Positions 34,150 to 43,286 of a DNA stretch of 64,000 bases are shown here, piece by piece. The DNA comes from CAIOTO01 sp040389165 (GTDB lineage: Bacteria; Pseudomonadota; Alphaproteobacteria; Paracaedibacterales; CAIOTO01). Numbering within the stretch: the stretch's first letter is position 1; each line of letters starts with the position of its first letter. The notes under the pieces were generated by a model that did not search any database, was not told the DNA's origin, and saw nothing but the letters and a program-made list of their open reading frames with translations. The position numbers were made by a program, and so were the translations under genes. Location of the stretch: positions 9,757 through 73,756 of the forward strand of contig JAZKAK010000048.1 of assembly GCA_040389165.1 (NCBI GenBank), in the 5' to 3' direction.

Positions 34150-35175
34150 CTACCAACGAATGATGCTTGATGCCCAAGTAAGACCGCCGCCCATGGCTTC
34201 GATAAGCACCAGCTGCCCAGGTTTAATGCGACCGTCGTTGACCGCTGCGCATAAAGCAAGTGGGATGGATGCCGCCGACGTGTTGGCATGCTTATCGACG
34301 GTCATGACAACTTTTTCATGTGGTAAATGAAAATGGTCGATGACGCCTTTTATAATGCGTTCATTCGCTTGATGTGGAACAAACCAATCAATGTCCGTTA
34401 CTTTTAAATTATTGGCGATCAAGGCTTTTTCAACGGCTTCACCAATTTTCTTGACAGCACTTTTGAATATCTCACGGCCGTGCATTACGACGGCACCACG
34501 CTTGCTTGGTGTCTCAATTGAATGATCAACGTAGAGTAAATCGTAGCCACTGCCATCAGAGTAAAGATGCGTCGATAATACGCCGCGTTTATGTGCGTTA
34601 CGGAATTTTGTGTTATTGGTATTTGCGCTATGAAATGTTGCTGATGTGTCATCATCTGTTTCGATTGCTGTTAATACGAGTGCGGCCGCGCCATCGCCGA
34701 ACAAAACGCAGGTTCCACGATCATTCCAATCGATAAGGCGTGACATGGATTCAGCGCCAATCAAAAGGACTGTTTTTGCTTGGCCAGCTTTGATGAAATT
34801 GTCAGCCACAGCAAGCGCGTATACAAAGCCAGAGCAGACAGCTTGCACATCAAACGCAAATGCTTTATTCGCCCCAAGAAGGGCCTGCACACGTGTTGCT
34901 GTCGCAGGGAAACCATTGTCAGGCGTCGTCGTTGCAAGAACAATTGCATCCACACAGGAAGCATCAATACCAGCCATTTTAAGGGCGAGTGTTGCTGCAT
35001 TTGCGGCCATAAATGCCGTTGTTTCCTCGGTGCTTGCCAAAAAACGTTGTGCTATGCCTGTGCGCTCGCGTATCCATTCATCGGAAGTATTAAGGTGTGC
35101 GGGCAGATCAGCATTTTTGACACAATTTTTAGGTAAATAATGACCTATACCAGCAACCATCGAGCGAAAAGACAT
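34150..35175 (-). CDS. fabH: 3-oxoacyl-ACP synthase III (FabH)
   Basis: A 341-residue condensing enzyme that starts fatty-acid synthesis from acetyl-CoA and malonyl-ACP. The catalytic triad is visible: C114 (VQAVCSGFVYA), the histidine of FVPHQANERII and the asparagine of KHANTSAASIP. Length is slightly above typical. It follows plsX by 15 bp in the conserved rpmF-plsX-fabH operon. The usual next gene, ihfA, is replaced here by the passenger-like gene on the opposite strand. Confidence 0.97.
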   Translation of the reverse strand: MSFRSMVAGIGHYLPKNCVKNADLPAHLNTSDEWIRERTGIAQRFLASTEETTAFMAANAATLALKMAGIDASCVDAIVLATTTPDNGFPATATRVQALLGANKAFAFDVQAVCSGFVYALAVADNFIKAGQAKTVLLIGAESMSRLIDWNDRGTCVLFGDGAAALVLTAIETDDDTSATFHSANTNNTKFRNAHKRGVLSTHLYSDGSGYDLLYVDHSIETPSKRGAVVMHGREIFKSAVKKIGEAVEKALIANNLKVTDIDWFVPHQANERIIKGVIDHFHLPHEKVVMTVDKHANTSAASIPLALCAAVNDGRIKPGQLVLIEAMGGGLTWASSIIRW

Positions 35176-35190
35176 CTATTGTTGTTCCTA

Positions 35191-36300
35191 TTATAGTGAC
35201 TCAGGTAAATTTTGTTCGGGGATATGTTTATTTAGCATATCTTTTTCATGTTGTGCCTGATCGAGTTTGATTTGTTCTTGCTGTGTTTGCAATAGCGTAA
35301 GTCTGGCTTGCACACTTTCAATAAAATTACTTTCAACCATATTGATGGCAACGCCAACTGCGTTTGCGAAACCAACAGCATCTGTGCCGCCATGGCTTTT
35401 GACCGCAATGTGACGTAGTCCAAGGAAAACGGCTCCGTTGTAGTAGCGCGCATCACTCACTTGTTTTACACGATCAAAAGCAGGTTTAGCAATGAGATAG
35501 CCAAGTTTTCCACGCCAAGACGCAGACATGCATTCCTGCAAAAGATCCCGAACAAAACGCGTTGTACCTTCAATTGCTTTAAGCGCAATATTACCTGAAA
35601 AGCCATCGGTGACGACAACGTCTGTTGTGCCGGCCATAATATCATTGCCTTCTACGAAGCCGTGGAAGTTGAAATTAGCCATGCCGCGTAGAATTTGAAA
35701 AGCTTCTTGTACGCCTGCGTGACCTTTTACTTCTTCTGATCCCACGTTAAGTAACCCAACGGTCGGGCGATCAATGTTAAAAACCTTTGCAGCAAACGCT
35801 TCGCCCATAAGGGCAAACTGGACAAGGTTAATGGGTGAACATTCAATATTGGCACCCAAATCAAGCACAATCGTGCGACCATGTCTGTTGGTCGTAGGCA
35901 TAATGGCAGGAATTGCAGGACGATTAATGCCATCAAGGGTCTTTAGGATAACTTTGGACAAAGCCATATAGGCGCCCGTATTACCTGCAGATACAACCGC
36001 GTGCGCACGACCATCCCGTACAGCATCAATTGCCATTCCTAGATTGGACTTTCGGCCACTTCGGACAGCAACAGCTGGTTTTGTGTAATTTGTAACAATT
36101 ACATCTGTATGAATGACTTCACTGCATGCTTTTAGCAGCGGCGCTTTTTCAAGCGCGCTGTGAATCTGCGGAGCATCTCCATACAGCAAAAAACGCAAGC
36201 CTTTTACTTGCGTTTTCTTGAGTGCCAGTTCGGTGCCGGGGATAACCATGGATACACCAAGATCCCCGCCCATGGCATCAATTGCGAGTGTAAAAGACAT
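35191..36300 (-). CDS. plsX: Phosphate acyltransferase PlsX
   Basis: A 369-residue enzyme converting acyl-ACP to acyl-phosphate for phospholipid synthesis. The family start TLAIDAMGGDLG and the core SAGNTGAYMALS and GFVEGNDI segments are present. The C-terminus has a Gln/Lys-rich extension of about 30 residues (LLQTQQEQIKLDQAQHEKDM) that may be a short coiled coil. The start codon touches the rpmF stop (shared base at 36300), indicating coupling within the rpmF-plsX-fabH operon. Confidence 0.97.
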   Translation of the reverse strand: MSFTLAIDAMGGDLGVSMVIPGTELALKKTQVKGLRFLLYGDAPQIHSALEKAPLLKACSEVIHTDVIVTNYTKPAVAVRSGRKSNLGMAIDAVRDGRAHAVVSAGNTGAYMALSKVILKTLDGINRPAIPAIMPTTNRHGRTIVLDLGANIECSPINLVQFALMGEAFAAKVFNIDRPTVGLLNVGSEEVKGHAGVQEAFQILRGMANFNFHGFVEGNDIMAGTTDVVVTDGFSGNIALKAIEGTTRFVRDLLQECMSASWRGKLGYLIAKPAFDRVKQVSDARYYNGAVFLGLRHIAVKSHGGTDAVGFANAVGVAINMVESNFIESVQARLTLLQTQQEQIKLDQAQHEKDMLNKHIPEQNLPESL

Positions 36301-36497
36301 TAGCTCTCGTCAACAATAGAAGCCTTTAATTTTAGCACCTGACGGCCATTGTAATGACCACAGCTTTGGCACACATGGTGTGGAAGCTTGCGTGCACCGC
36401 AGTTTGGGCACTCTGTTGTGTTGATTGCGGCCAGGTGGTGATGTGAGCGTCGCATGCCACGACGTGACACGGATGTCTTTTTCTTTGGAACTGCCAT
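36300..36497 (-). CDS. rpmF: 50S ribosomal protein L32
   Basis: A 65-residue ribosomal protein with the typical start AVPKKKTSVSRRGMRRSHH and a zinc-ribbon CPNCGARKLPHHVCQSC. It leads the conserved plsX-fabH operon. The DUF177/YceD gene often upstream is absent; the 240 bp before it hold no gene. A GAGAGGTTATTC sequence before ATG 36497 is the likely ribosome site. Confidence 0.97.
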   Translation of the reverse strand: MAVPKKKTSVSRRGMRRSHHHLAAINTTECPNCGARKLPHHVCQSCGHYNGRQVLKLKASIVDES

Positions 36498-36778
36498 GAA
36501 TAACCTCTCTCATGAGTGAGAAAAAAATATAAAACTTAACTTCGGACAATACAGAATTTTATGGGAAAAATCAAGACTCTTGTTACTTGTTTTTTTGTTT
36601 AAGGCCTAATTAACCTTGCTGGCAAACCTTTGCTTTTAGCGAAGAACGCATAAAGTATGATAAATTAGCACGGATTGCCTCAGCTATCCATTTTACGGGA
36701 TGTAAAAAAGGGAGTAGCATCGATCATGCTTCTTGTCGTATAGTGTGTTTAGATTTTTATAGAATAACAAAAAAATAT

Positions 36779-37549
36779 ATGCGCATTTTATTGTCTAATG
36801 ACGATGGTATTAACGGTCACGGTCTTAAAGTTCTTGAGAAAATGGCACGTACTCTTTCGGATGACGTGTGGATCGTCGCACCAGAATTGGACCAGAGTGG
36901 TTCAAGCCATTCCTTAACATTGCGTGACCCTTTGCGCATTCGTGAGGTTTCACCGAAAAAGTATGCTGTTTCCGGCACGCCAACAGATTGTGTGATGCTT
37001 GCTGTGTCACATCTTATGAAAGATAAACGGCCTGATCTGATTTTATCAGGAATTAATTATGGTGCCAATATGGCTGAAGATGTGACCTATTCGGGCACGA
37101 TCGCTGCAGCGATGGAAGGTACGCTTTTGAATATTCGCTCTATTTCTTTGAGTGTTAACATATCGTATGGACATTCCGCTAAATGGGCGACAGTCGAGCA
37201 CTATGGCCCGGAAGTTTTAGCGAAACTTTCATTATTACCATTCGATAAAAACATTTTGATTAATGTTAATTTCCCCGACGTAGTTGTTTCATCCGTCAAA
37301 GGGGTACGTATAACGACGCAAGGACATCGTAGTGGTGAAGATGCACTTATTGAATGTAAAGATCCTCGCGGAAAACCTTATTTTTGGATTGGCGCCGGTA
37401 TGTATCGTTATACGCCTGATGCGCTTGCTCTGGAATCCGGAACGGATCTTGAGGCAATTCATGATGGTTATATATCGATCACTCCATTAACGCTTAATTT
37501 AACACATGAAAAGACGCTTGGTAGCTTGAAAGGTGCCTTTGGACTATGA
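36779..37549 (+). CDS. surE: 5'/3'-nucleotidase SurE
   Basis: A 256-residue metal-dependent nucleotidase of stationary-phase survival. The start MRILLSNDDG carries the D8-D9 metal site. The GSSHSLTL serine and the SGINYGANMAEDVTYSGT block with its asparagine complete the site. The frame extends 12 codons upstream to a GTG at 36743, but ATG 36779 gives the exact family N-terminus. The last 4 nt (ATGA) overlap nlpD. The pcm gene, commonly between surE and nlpD, is missing. Confidence 0.96.
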   Translation: MRILLSNDDGINGHGLKVLEKMARTLSDDVWIVAPELDQSGSSHSLTLRDPLRIREVSPKKYAVSGTPTDCVMLAVSHLMKDKRPDLILSGINYGANMAEDVTYSGTIAAAMEGTLLNIRSISLSVNISYGHSAKWATVEHYGPEVLAKLSLLPFDKNILINVNFPDVVVSSVKGVRITTQGHRSGEDALIECKDPRGKPYFWIGAGMYRYTPDALALESGTDLEAIHDGYISITPLTLNLTHEKTLGSLKGAFGL

Positions 37550-38463
37550 AAATGTTTTCTTTAAACGCAAAATTACTTGTTTCATTTGTGTTTTTAGCGT
37601 TGCTAACAGCATGTGGTGATCGTGAGAATGGTCCATCCGAAATTGTAAATGCGCGCGCTATATCGCCTTACTATTTTGTGAAAAAAGGGGAAACCTTAGC
37701 GGATGTGGCAGCGCATCATTCCATGAAAGAAGAAGAATTAATTGCGCTCAATGATTTGAAGGCTCCTTACACATTATTTGAACGCCAACGTATTTTAGTA
37801 CGTGTTATTGGTAAGGGTAATAGTGATTATAACAAACCAGGCGGAGATGTTACGGTTAAAGAATTAGATGTTGACGATGTAAAAGATGCCGAAAAAGAGG
37901 AAGATAAAGACGGTGGAGGAGTTGATCCTTTGGCGCCCTCTGTAGATGGCTCGCTTGGTGATGCTGGAATTACTGATGGTGTAGATTCGGCTACTTCTGT
38001 TGTTAAAGATGGAGCGCCTAGTTTTGGTGCAAAGCATGCTGCGGCTAAAGGTACTGCAACGGCAAGTGCTGCCGCTGCGCCTGTTGCTTTTGATTGGCCA
38101 GTGAAAGGAAAAATATTAACCAATTTTGGTCAAAAAATGTCCGATGGAACGGTTAGCGATAGTTTGCAAATCTCTGCACCTGTTGGTACAAAAGTGAAGG
38201 CCGCTGCTGCTGGTAAAGTTCAAAAAGCCGGTGAGACAGTTCCTGGATTCGGAAAAATAGTTGTCGTTAAGCATAATGATGGAAAGTTATCGTTGTATGC
38301 TCACTTAAAAGAAGTATCTGCAAAACCCGGACAGAAAATTATTCAGGGTCAAGAGCTTGGTCGAGTTGGCACAAAGGGCAAAGAGCCAATGCTTCTTTTC
38401 CAAGTTCGAAAAATGGTTGGGAAGAAATTTATTGCAACGGATCCAGCAGAATTATTGCCATAA
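37546..38463 (+). CDS. nlpD: NlpD-like lipoprotein: LysM plus degenerate LytM/M23 domain
   Basis: A 305-residue lipoprotein with lipobox LTAC (C23), a LysM peptidoglycan-binding domain (YFVKKGETLADVA to RILVRVIG, about 44-88), an acidic and Ala-rich linker, and a C-terminal LytM domain (about 185-303). The M23 zinc ligands are largely lost: the first His motif reads SDSLQISAP and the HxH motif is replaced by LLFQV. It is therefore likely an amidase activator, as in NlpD/EnvC, rather than an enzyme. It overlaps surE by 4 nt. It would help daughter-cell separation at the outer membrane. Confidence 0.9.
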   Translation: MKMFSLNAKLLVSFVFLALLTACGDRENGPSEIVNARAISPYYFVKKGETLADVAAHHSMKEEELIALNDLKAPYTLFERQRILVRVIGKGNSDYNKPGGDVTVKELDVDDVKDAEKEEDKDGGGVDPLAPSVDGSLGDAGITDGVDSATSVVKDGAPSFGAKHAAAKGTATASAAAAPVAFDWPVKGKILTNFGQKMSDGTVSDSLQISAPVGTKVKAAAAGKVQKAGETVPGFGKIVVVKHNDGKLSLYAHLKEVSAKPGQKIIQGQELGRVGTKGKEPMLLFQVRKMVGKKFIATDPAELLP

Positions 38464-38545
38464 TCAATTTATAAAGAAATGGTATAGAGCTATACCCATC
38501 GTGACATTTTTATGTGTGATGGGTATGCTTTTCTACAGTTTTAAT

Positions 38546-38848
38546 TTAATTCGCAGTTGCCTGTTGTTCTTGTCCTGTTGAGATATGGTTAACATATTCA
38601 GGTTTTGGACTGGCTTCCATTACGCGTACCATTCGCCCTCCAACTTCCGTATCATTCAGTCCTATTATTGCTTTTTGCGCTTCTTCCGACGTTTTCATTT
38701 CAACAAAACCAAAGCCTTTGCTACGTCCAGATGCACGATCCATAATAACCTTTGCTGATAAGACTGAGCCAAAATTAGTAAAGATCTCTTGCAACTCAGC
38801 ATCGCGCATAGAAAATGATAAATTGCTAACGTATAATTTGTTATTCAT
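38546..38848 (-). CDS. Single-RRM RNA-binding protein
   Basis: A 100-residue protein that is almost entirely one RNA recognition motif. RNP2 is KLYVSNLSF (4-12) and RNP1 is KGFGFVEM (44-51), with the aromatic RNA-contact residues kept. A short Gln/Thr tail follows. Such Rbp-like proteins occur sporadically in bacteria, best known in cyanobacteria, where they are cold- or mRNA-localisation-linked. A clear AAGGAGC ribosome site precedes ATG 38848. It is monocistronic and convergent with nlpD. Confidence 0.93.
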   Translation of the reverse strand: MNNKLYVSNLSFSMRDAELQEIFTNFGSVLSAKVIMDRASGRSKGFGFVEMKTSEEAQKAIIGLNDTEVGGRMVRVMEASPKPEYVNHISTGQEQQATAN

Positions 38849-38973
38849 AACTGCTCCTTAAATAAATCAATGACTGTAACGTTCAAGGGTGTAAGTGCTT
38901 TTTGAGCGACCGTCATGGATAGAATAAGTCTGCAATGGTTAAAATCGAGTAAAGGCGTGGAAAATAAATAAAG

Positions 38974-38990
38974 AAAATGTGCACACTGCG
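38974..38990. repeat. Solitary end of a CGCAGTG-type element
   Basis: AAAATGTGCACACTGCG matches the right terminal inverted repeat of the elements at 24804, 25393 and 30614. No partner end is seen within 200 bp, so it is probably a relic. Confidence 0.5.
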
Positions 38991-39027
38991 TTAGATGTGC
39001 CGTTTTCAAAAAGTTTTTAAAATGGTA

Positions 39028-39720
39028 TTAGCATATGCCGACTTCATTCCCCATAAGGCTTAGGCCATGATTCTCTTTAGATTGAGCTATTAGCAATTTT
39101 ATTAATGCTTCAGACTCTTTGTCGCTGCATTTTTCCAGAAGTTCTAATGATTTTTCTAAACATGGATATCCTACTCTCAAATCGAGTGAAAATGGATAGC
39201 AAATAATAACCTTTAAAAATGCTGCGGTATGTACTGAATGCACTTGGGGATTTATGCAATAATTTAAAATTGAATCGTTGCAAAGAGAGATTATATCTTT
39301 TTTATCCATGACAGAGCATAAACATTGAGAGTCAAGGAAAGGCCTTAGGATATGTGTTTTTTCATTAATGTCCTCTATTGAATCAGAAGTTTTTATAGAA
39401 AGCTCGCTTAGTATCTCAAGGCCTATGCCTCGTAAGTGTGAAGCTTGCTTTGTTCGGAAATCAATAGTTGCTGGAAGTTTGTTAAGCTCTTTCAATTCGG
39501 TGCTGTATACTAGAAATTTATGAGATAAATTACTGCTCATGCAAACCGGTACCACAGTAAGATTTCTGCTCATTGAATTTATTATAGGCACAAAATGATT
39601 TAAACTTGCTCTCATCATTGCTGATGCTGAATTTACACTGCAGGCAATAAGGGACATCCCAAAAATGATTTTCTTACCATAACGCTTTAGGTTCGCTGTT
39701 TGATTGTTGCAACTTAACAT
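39028..39720 (-). CDS. Exported protein of unknown function, Cys-containing
   Basis: A 230-residue protein with a signal peptide (IIFGMSLIACSVNSASA, cleavage near residue 34) after a basic N-region. The mature part is predicted helical, with scattered cysteines (QCLCSVMD, PCLEK, EKCSDK, GIC at the end) and no recognised domain. The start is ATG 39720, with AGGAAAT upstream. It is divergent from recJ, whose start is 159 bp away. One of several unrelated exported unknowns in this window. Confidence 0.7.
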   Translation of the reverse strand: MLSCNNQTANLKRYGKKIIFGMSLIACSVNSASAMMRASLNHFVPIINSMSRNLTVVPVCMSSNLSHKFLVYSTELKELNKLPATIDFRTKQASHLRGIGLEILSELSIKTSDSIEDINEKTHILRPFLDSQCLCSVMDKKDIISLCNDSILNYCINPQVHSVHTAAFLKVIICYPFSLDLRVGYPCLEKSLELLEKCSDKESEALIKLLIAQSKENHGLSLMGNEVGIC

Positions 39721-39878
39721 GTGTTATTTCCTGTCAAATGATTAAACTTTCAGGGTATTAGTAATCTAATTTTATGGCAATTTCAATCAAATTATTCTAA
39801 AAAATGCGATCTTTGACCATCATGATTTTAACGAGTATATTGATTGAATTAGTATTTTTCATGTATCGGAGTCATCTC

Positions 39879-41639
39879 ATGCCTACAAAACGCACATCGA
39901 TTTCTGGCAAAACGTGGCTCTATAATGAACCAGACCCACGGCAGGTCATGACGCTGACACAGCGATTCGGCGTTACCGATATATTGGCCCAGATTCTTGT
40001 GCATCGCGGTATTCCCATCGATCAAGTTGACGCCTATTTAAACCCAACAATGCGTCATTTTTTGCCTGAACCGAATCATCTAATTAATATGGAAAAAGCT
40101 GTTTTACGCACGATTACTGCAATTAAAGCGCATGAAACGATCGTAGTTTATGGTGATTACGATGTTGATGGTGCGACTTCGTCTGCACTGCTGCGGCGTT
40201 ATTTCGATTCTATAGGCCACCCTATTAGTGTATATATTCCAGATCGCATTGACGAGGGGTACGGCGCGAATACTGAAGCACTTTTGATGCTTCGTGCAAA
40301 GCCAACTGATTTAATTCTCATGGTTGATTGTGGAACAACTGCGTTTGAGCCATTGAGAGCTGCCGCTGAGGCAGGACTTGCTGTTATTGTGCTTGATCAC
40401 CACACAGCCGAGGCAACTCTGCCAATCACAGCGGCACTCGTGAACCCAAATCGTCTTGATCAAACGACATTGCCGCGTGATGAAATGCGATTTTTGTGTG
40501 CAGCCGGTGTTGCGTATTTGTTTGTGGTAGCGCTTAATCGTGCCCTTCGAAATGATTGTTATTTTAATGATACGCCGGAGCCCGATTTGAAAGATTTGCT
40601 TGATCTTGTGGCGCTTGGCACCGTGTGTGACGTAATGCCGTTGATTGGATTAAATCGCGCTTTCGTTCGGCAAGGCTTAAAAGTGATGGCAAGACGTACG
40701 AATGTTGGTCTTAGTACGCTTAGCGATATTGCAAAAGTGAATGAAAAACCAAGTGCGTATCACCTTGGCTTTGCGTTAGGGCCGCGTGTGAATGCTGGGG
40801 GCCGCGTGGGCGATGCAATGCTCGGTAGTCATTTATTGTCGACAAATGATTCACTGCTTGCCAAGCAAATTGCCAGCCGGTTGGATGCGTATAATGAAGA
40901 ACGTCAAGGAATTGAACGTTTGGTGTTGGCGCAAGCGCTAGAACAAGTCGAGCAAGAAAACCTCGATCAACACCCGATTTTGCTGGTTCATAACGAAGGT
41001 TGGCACCCCGGCGTTATAGGTATCGTTGCAAGTCGTCTTAAAGAACGTTTCCATAAGCCAGCGTTGGTTGTTGCGTTTGATGCTGATATTGGCAAAGGAT
41101 CAGGGCGATCTGTGCCCGGTGTTATTATGGGCGAAGCAATGATTAAGGCAGTTCAGTTGGGGTTGCTTGATAAAGGTGGGGGGCATGCGATGGCTGCAGG
41201 ATTTACTGTTCTACGCGATCAATATAATGCATTCTATGATTTTTTGAATACAGAGCTCGGCGCGAAAGCAAAGTCATCTCTGCCAATACTTAATATTGAT
41301 GGAATGATATCGGTTGGAGGGGCAACGCTTGCCTTAATTGAGGAACTGCAAAAGCTGGAACCCTTTGGAGCCGGCAATGCACAGCCACGCTTCATGATAC
41401 AAAACGTGACAATGCCTTATGCCGAACCCATTGGTGATGGGTCACATTTCAGATGCCGTATTCAAGACGAGACAGGGGCTGGTGCAAAGCTGATGGCGTT
41501 TAGGGTGACGGGCACTCCAGTTGAATCTGCCTTAAAGCGCGCCAGGAAACAACCCTTTGATGTTGTTGTGACAATTAAGAACGATACATTCGGCGGGCGA
41601 AATTCTGTAACATTAATGCTCGAAGACATGGCATTTTAG
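39879..41639 (+). CDS. recJ: Single-stranded-DNA-specific exonuclease RecJ
   Basis: A 586-residue 5'-3' exonuclease of recombination and mismatch repair. The DHH-family motifs are clear: VVYGDYDVDGATSS, VDCGTT, VLDHHTAEA and, in the DHHA1 domain, GKGSGRSVPG and GGGHAMAAG. The frame opens at 39804, but ATG 39879 has a CGGAG ribosome site 8 nt upstream and gives the expected N-terminus, so I prefer it. Downstream lies a 510-bp gap with clustered DnaA boxes. Confidence 0.96.
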   Translation: MPTKRTSISGKTWLYNEPDPRQVMTLTQRFGVTDILAQILVHRGIPIDQVDAYLNPTMRHFLPEPNHLINMEKAVLRTITAIKAHETIVVYGDYDVDGATSSALLRRYFDSIGHPISVYIPDRIDEGYGANTEALLMLRAKPTDLILMVDCGTTAFEPLRAAAEAGLAVIVLDHHTAEATLPITAALVNPNRLDQTTLPRDEMRFLCAAGVAYLFVVALNRALRNDCYFNDTPEPDLKDLLDLVALGTVCDVMPLIGLNRAFVRQGLKVMARRTNVGLSTLSDIAKVNEKPSAYHLGFALGPRVNAGGRVGDAMLGSHLLSTNDSLLAKQIASRLDAYNEERQGIERLVLAQALEQVEQENLDQHPILLVHNEGWHPGVIGIVASRLKERFHKPALVVAFDADIGKGSGRSVPGVIMGEAMIKAVQLGLLDKGGGHAMAAGFTVLRDQYNAFYDFLNTELGAKAKSSLPILNIDGMISVGGATLALIEELQKLEPFGAGNAQPRFMIQNVTMPYAEPIGDGSHFRCRIQDETGAGAKLMAFRVTGTPVESALKRARKQPFDVVVTIKNDTFGGRNSVTLMLEDMAF

Positions 41640-41813
41640 TTTTTTTAGCGTGACGGCCAATGTGTTTAGGCCAGAGAGCGATTCTGATAATTAAGTAAAT
41701 TGTATTACAGTGAAATAGGGAGAGTAAGCTTTTGATGTTCTTTTTACTAACTCCCCTCAATACATCATTTTTCTGCATATAAACACTCTCAAAAGATACA
41801 TTTTTCCCTAAAG

Positions 41814-42023
41814 TTATCCACAATTTTTTTTCTTATTTTTTTACGTTATATGCTTGACACAAGGATAACTGCCAGTTGCATTTTGTGTTAAAAATTCAAT
41901 AAAACTGCGGGTTCTTTTGCGTGATTAAAAATTAATCACCCTCTATGGAACTGAATGAATTAGCCATTATTAACACTTTATTTACAGGTTATACACAGAC
42001 TTATCCACAGGTTTTGGGGATAA
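41814..42023. other. Candidate chromosomal replication origin (DnaA box cluster)
   Basis: Within 210 bp are two perfect TTATCCACA boxes (41814-41822 and 42001-42009), a TTATACACA (41989-41997) 3 bp from the second, and a TTATCCCCA on the minus strand (42015-42023). AT-rich T-tract DNA lies just after the first box (41823-41848), as in an unwinding element. No protein is encoded in the 513-bp gap. Together these fit an oriC between recJ and tRNA-Val. Confidence 0.7.
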
Positions 42024-42098
42024 CTTTTCGGCAAAATAAAAGTTCAGAATCATTTGATTTATGGCCAGAAAAATAGCACTATAAACATGCGCTCTTGC

Positions 42099-42104
42099 TA
42101 TAAT
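42099..42104 (+). promoter_or_regulatory. -10 box upstream of tRNA-Val
   Basis: A perfect TATAAT lies 48 bp before the tRNA-Val gene. No strong -35 is evident at the expected spacing. It probably drives the tRNA gene and possibly mltG beyond it. Confidence 0.45.
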
Positions 42105-42152
42105 GTTCTTGCAAAACCGTGAAAAACTTGATAAACATTCTATAGTGAAAAT

Positions 42153-42227
42153 GGTCACATAGCTCAGCGGTAGAGCACTACATTGACATTGTAGTGGTCA
42201 CAGGTTCAATCCCTGTTGTGACCACCA
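42153..42227 (+). tRNA. tRNA-Val (anticodon GAC)
   Basis: A 75-nt tRNA with acceptor stem GGTCACA/TGTGACC, discriminator A and encoded CCA. The anticodon arm is CTACA-TTGACAT-TGTAG, so the anticodon is GAC. The T-arm loop is TTCAATC. Confidence 0.95.
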
Positions 42228-42282
42228 TTTTTCCCTCTTCTTTGTGTGCGATACACGTAAATTCTAAGAGTTAGGTTTTCAT

Positions 42283-43266
42283 GTGAAAAGTAGAGCTCTC
42301 TTATTTTTTTCTATTCTGAATATCTTCTTTATCCTATCTTCTTATGCGGCGAATGCGTCGAAAGCCCCTGCATCACTTCTCCCTTTAATTACAGTTGAAG
42401 TTCCCCCCTATTCTAATAGCGCTGAAATAGCACGGCGCCTTGTTAATGCGGGCGTGCTCACCCATCCTTGGAAATTTCTATTGGGTATTTCTCTGAGCCA
42501 TAAAAAAGCGTTCGCGCCTGGTACATATACATTTAAATCGGGCATGGATATTATCGATATTATTGACGTGCTTAAAAAGGCGCCTGTATATAAAGTTACA
42601 ATTCCTGAAGGTTTAACTGTTGCTGAGATTGTGCGTTATCTAAATGAACAATCTTTTTTAACCGGCGGAATATTTCTGTTGCCGTCTGAGGGTATGCTGT
42701 TACCTGAAACGTATGTTGTGCGTTATGGCGATAAGCGCGAGGTCGTGCTGAAGCGGATTGAATTATCAATGAAAACAACAGTGAAGACATTATGGGAAAG
42801 TTCTGCTGCGAGTAAAGCACGAACTGCAGAGATGGGGATAAAATCAGAGTTGGAATTATTAACATTGGCGTCTATTGTGGAAAAAGAAACAGGCATAGCT
42901 GCTGAACGTGCGCATATCGCAGGTGTGTTTCTGAATCGTTTGGCACAAAAGATGCGTTTGCAATCAGATCCAACTGTTTCATATGCCGTTACGAATGGTA
43001 AACAACCATTGGGGCGTCAGTTGCGTAAACGTGATTTGGCTGAGCAATCGCCAATGAATACGTATACGACCTCTGGCTTGCCTCCACAGCCTATTGCTTG
43101 TCCTGGAAAGGCTGCGTTGTTGGCTGTATTAGCACCCGATACAACCAAGGATCTTTACTTCGTCGCTAACGGTGTCGGTGGGCATCGTTTTAGTGAGACG
43201 CTTGATGGCCACAATAAGAATGTCACCCACTGGCGTCGCGCACAACGAAGTGCTGATGACGAGTAA
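42283..43266 (+). CDS. mltG: Endolytic murein transglycosylase MltG
   Basis: A 327-residue YceG/MltG-family protein that cleaves nascent glycan strands at the inner membrane. The N-terminus is a membrane anchor (LLFFSILNIFFILSSYA). A LysM-like segment (YKVTIPEGLTVAEIVRYL) precedes the catalytic region with the glutamate of ASIVEKETG and the RLQSDPTV and NTYTTSGLPPQPI motifs. The start is GTG 42283. It heads a probable mltG-hemH-kdsD unit (21- and 24-bp gaps). Confidence 0.96.
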   Translation: MKSRALLFFSILNIFFILSSYAANASKAPASLLPLITVEVPPYSNSAEIARRLVNAGVLTHPWKFLLGISLSHKKAFAPGTYTFKSGMDIIDIIDVLKKAPVYKVTIPEGLTVAEIVRYLNEQSFLTGGIFLLPSEGMLLPETYVVRYGDKREVVLKRIELSMKTTVKTLWESSAASKARTAEMGIKSELELLTLASIVEKETGIAAERAHIAGVFLNRLAQKMRLQSDPTVSYAVTNGKQPLGRQLRKRDLAEQSPMNTYTTSGLPPQPIACPGKAALLAVLAPDTTKDLYFVANGVGGHRFSETLDGHNKNVTHWRRAQRSADDE

Positions 43267-43286
43267 AGCTTAATCAAGGTGAAATT

